Shown piece by piece: positions 6,538 to 6,647 of a DNA stretch of 6,647 nucleotides; position 1 is the first letter of the stretch, and each line of letters opens with the position of its first letter. Location of the stretch: contig JAAZAI010000243.1 of NCBI GenBank assembly GCA_012514445.1, positions 1-6,647 of the forward strand, given 5' to 3'. This stretch comes from Lentisphaerota bacterium. GTDB taxonomy: Bacteria > Verrucomicrobiota > Kiritimatiellia > RFP12 > UBA3636. The notes under the pieces were generated by a model. That model made no database searches, was not told the origin of the DNA, and saw nothing but the letters and a program-made list of their open reading frames with translations. Position numbers and translations under genes: made by a program.

Positions 6538-6551
6538 GGCGGCGCGCCGCC
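6538..6551. repeat. Perfect 14-base palindrome GGCGGCGCGCCGCC
   Basis: This sequence is its own reverse complement and shares its GGCGGC/GCCGCC arms with the 6487-6501 hairpin about 50 bases upstream. It may be a further variant of the same short palindromic unit. Chance is a real alternative at this base composition. Confidence 0.45.
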
Positions 6552-6647
6552 CCGTGAGCCGCCGGGAGGCGTCGGCGGATGCGCCGCGGCGCGGACTTGG
6601 CGGCGAGCGCGCCGGAAGGAAGAGCCGTCAAGCCGCGCACGGGCGAC

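Larger units (their letters stand above)
5833..6647. other. Gene-free, very G+C-rich region with dense hairpins
   Basis: I find no supportable gene in these roughly 800 bases. Open frames exist on both strands only because stop codons are rare at this base composition. Their translations are low-complexity Arg/Ala/Gly/Pro/Ser mixtures without domains, membrane segments or recognisable motifs, and no frame stands out from its overlapping neighbours. What the region holds instead is an unusual density of perfect inverted repeats, several listed separately. It lies upstream of the rny promoter and extends past the right edge, so the neighbouring gene on that side is not visible. It may be a dispersed intergenic repeat, a degenerated element or a structured RNA; the sequence alone does not decide. 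Confidence 0.65.

Noticed and set aside
6030..6557. Overlapping Arg/Pro/Ala-rich frames on both strands (also 5805-6401, 6134-6445 and 6236-6640 )
   Set aside because: All frames look equally proline- and arginine-rich, overlap one another and lack recognisable domains or ribosome sites, so open length is explained by base composition.

Overview
The window looks like chromosomal DNA from a high-G+C bacterium. RNase Y, a long cytosolic-type GH38 alpha-mannosidase, the high G+C and the lack of clear Shine-Dalgarno sequences before the genes would fit the PVC group (Verrucomicrobiota, Kiritimatiellota or Lentisphaerota). No marker gene here proves this, so the taxonomy is a tentative inference.

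Layout: bases 1-106 hold the last 34 codons of a plus-strand ammonium transporter (Amt). It is followed by two hairpins in tandem, the second a strong intrinsic terminator with a T run (138-172). Everything else that codes is on the minus strand and reads right to left: rny (RNase Y, 5710 to 4133), then a 131-base gap with a short inverted repeat, then a GH38 alpha-mannosidase (4001 to 915), then birA (biotin-protein ligase, 910 to 179) only 4 bases behind it. The amt and birA genes converge on the terminator. The mannosidase and birA are probably co-transcribed because of the 4-base gap, though nothing links their functions biochemically. rny has a plausible promoter of its own near 5804-5832 and a leader of roughly 85 bases with small hairpins.

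Bases 5833-6647 carry no gene I can support. The stretch is extremely G+C rich, all frames translate into Arg/Ala/Gly/Pro-rich low-complexity protein, and it is packed with perfect short palindromes and 6-bp-stem hairpins. It includes a run of four hairpins at 5993-6102 and three 16-base hairpins of the same architecture at 6345-6422. This is the least explained part of the window: it may be a dispersed intergenic repeat family or a structured RNA. I see no CRISPR, transposase, tRNA or rRNA, and no evidence for a new multi-gene system.
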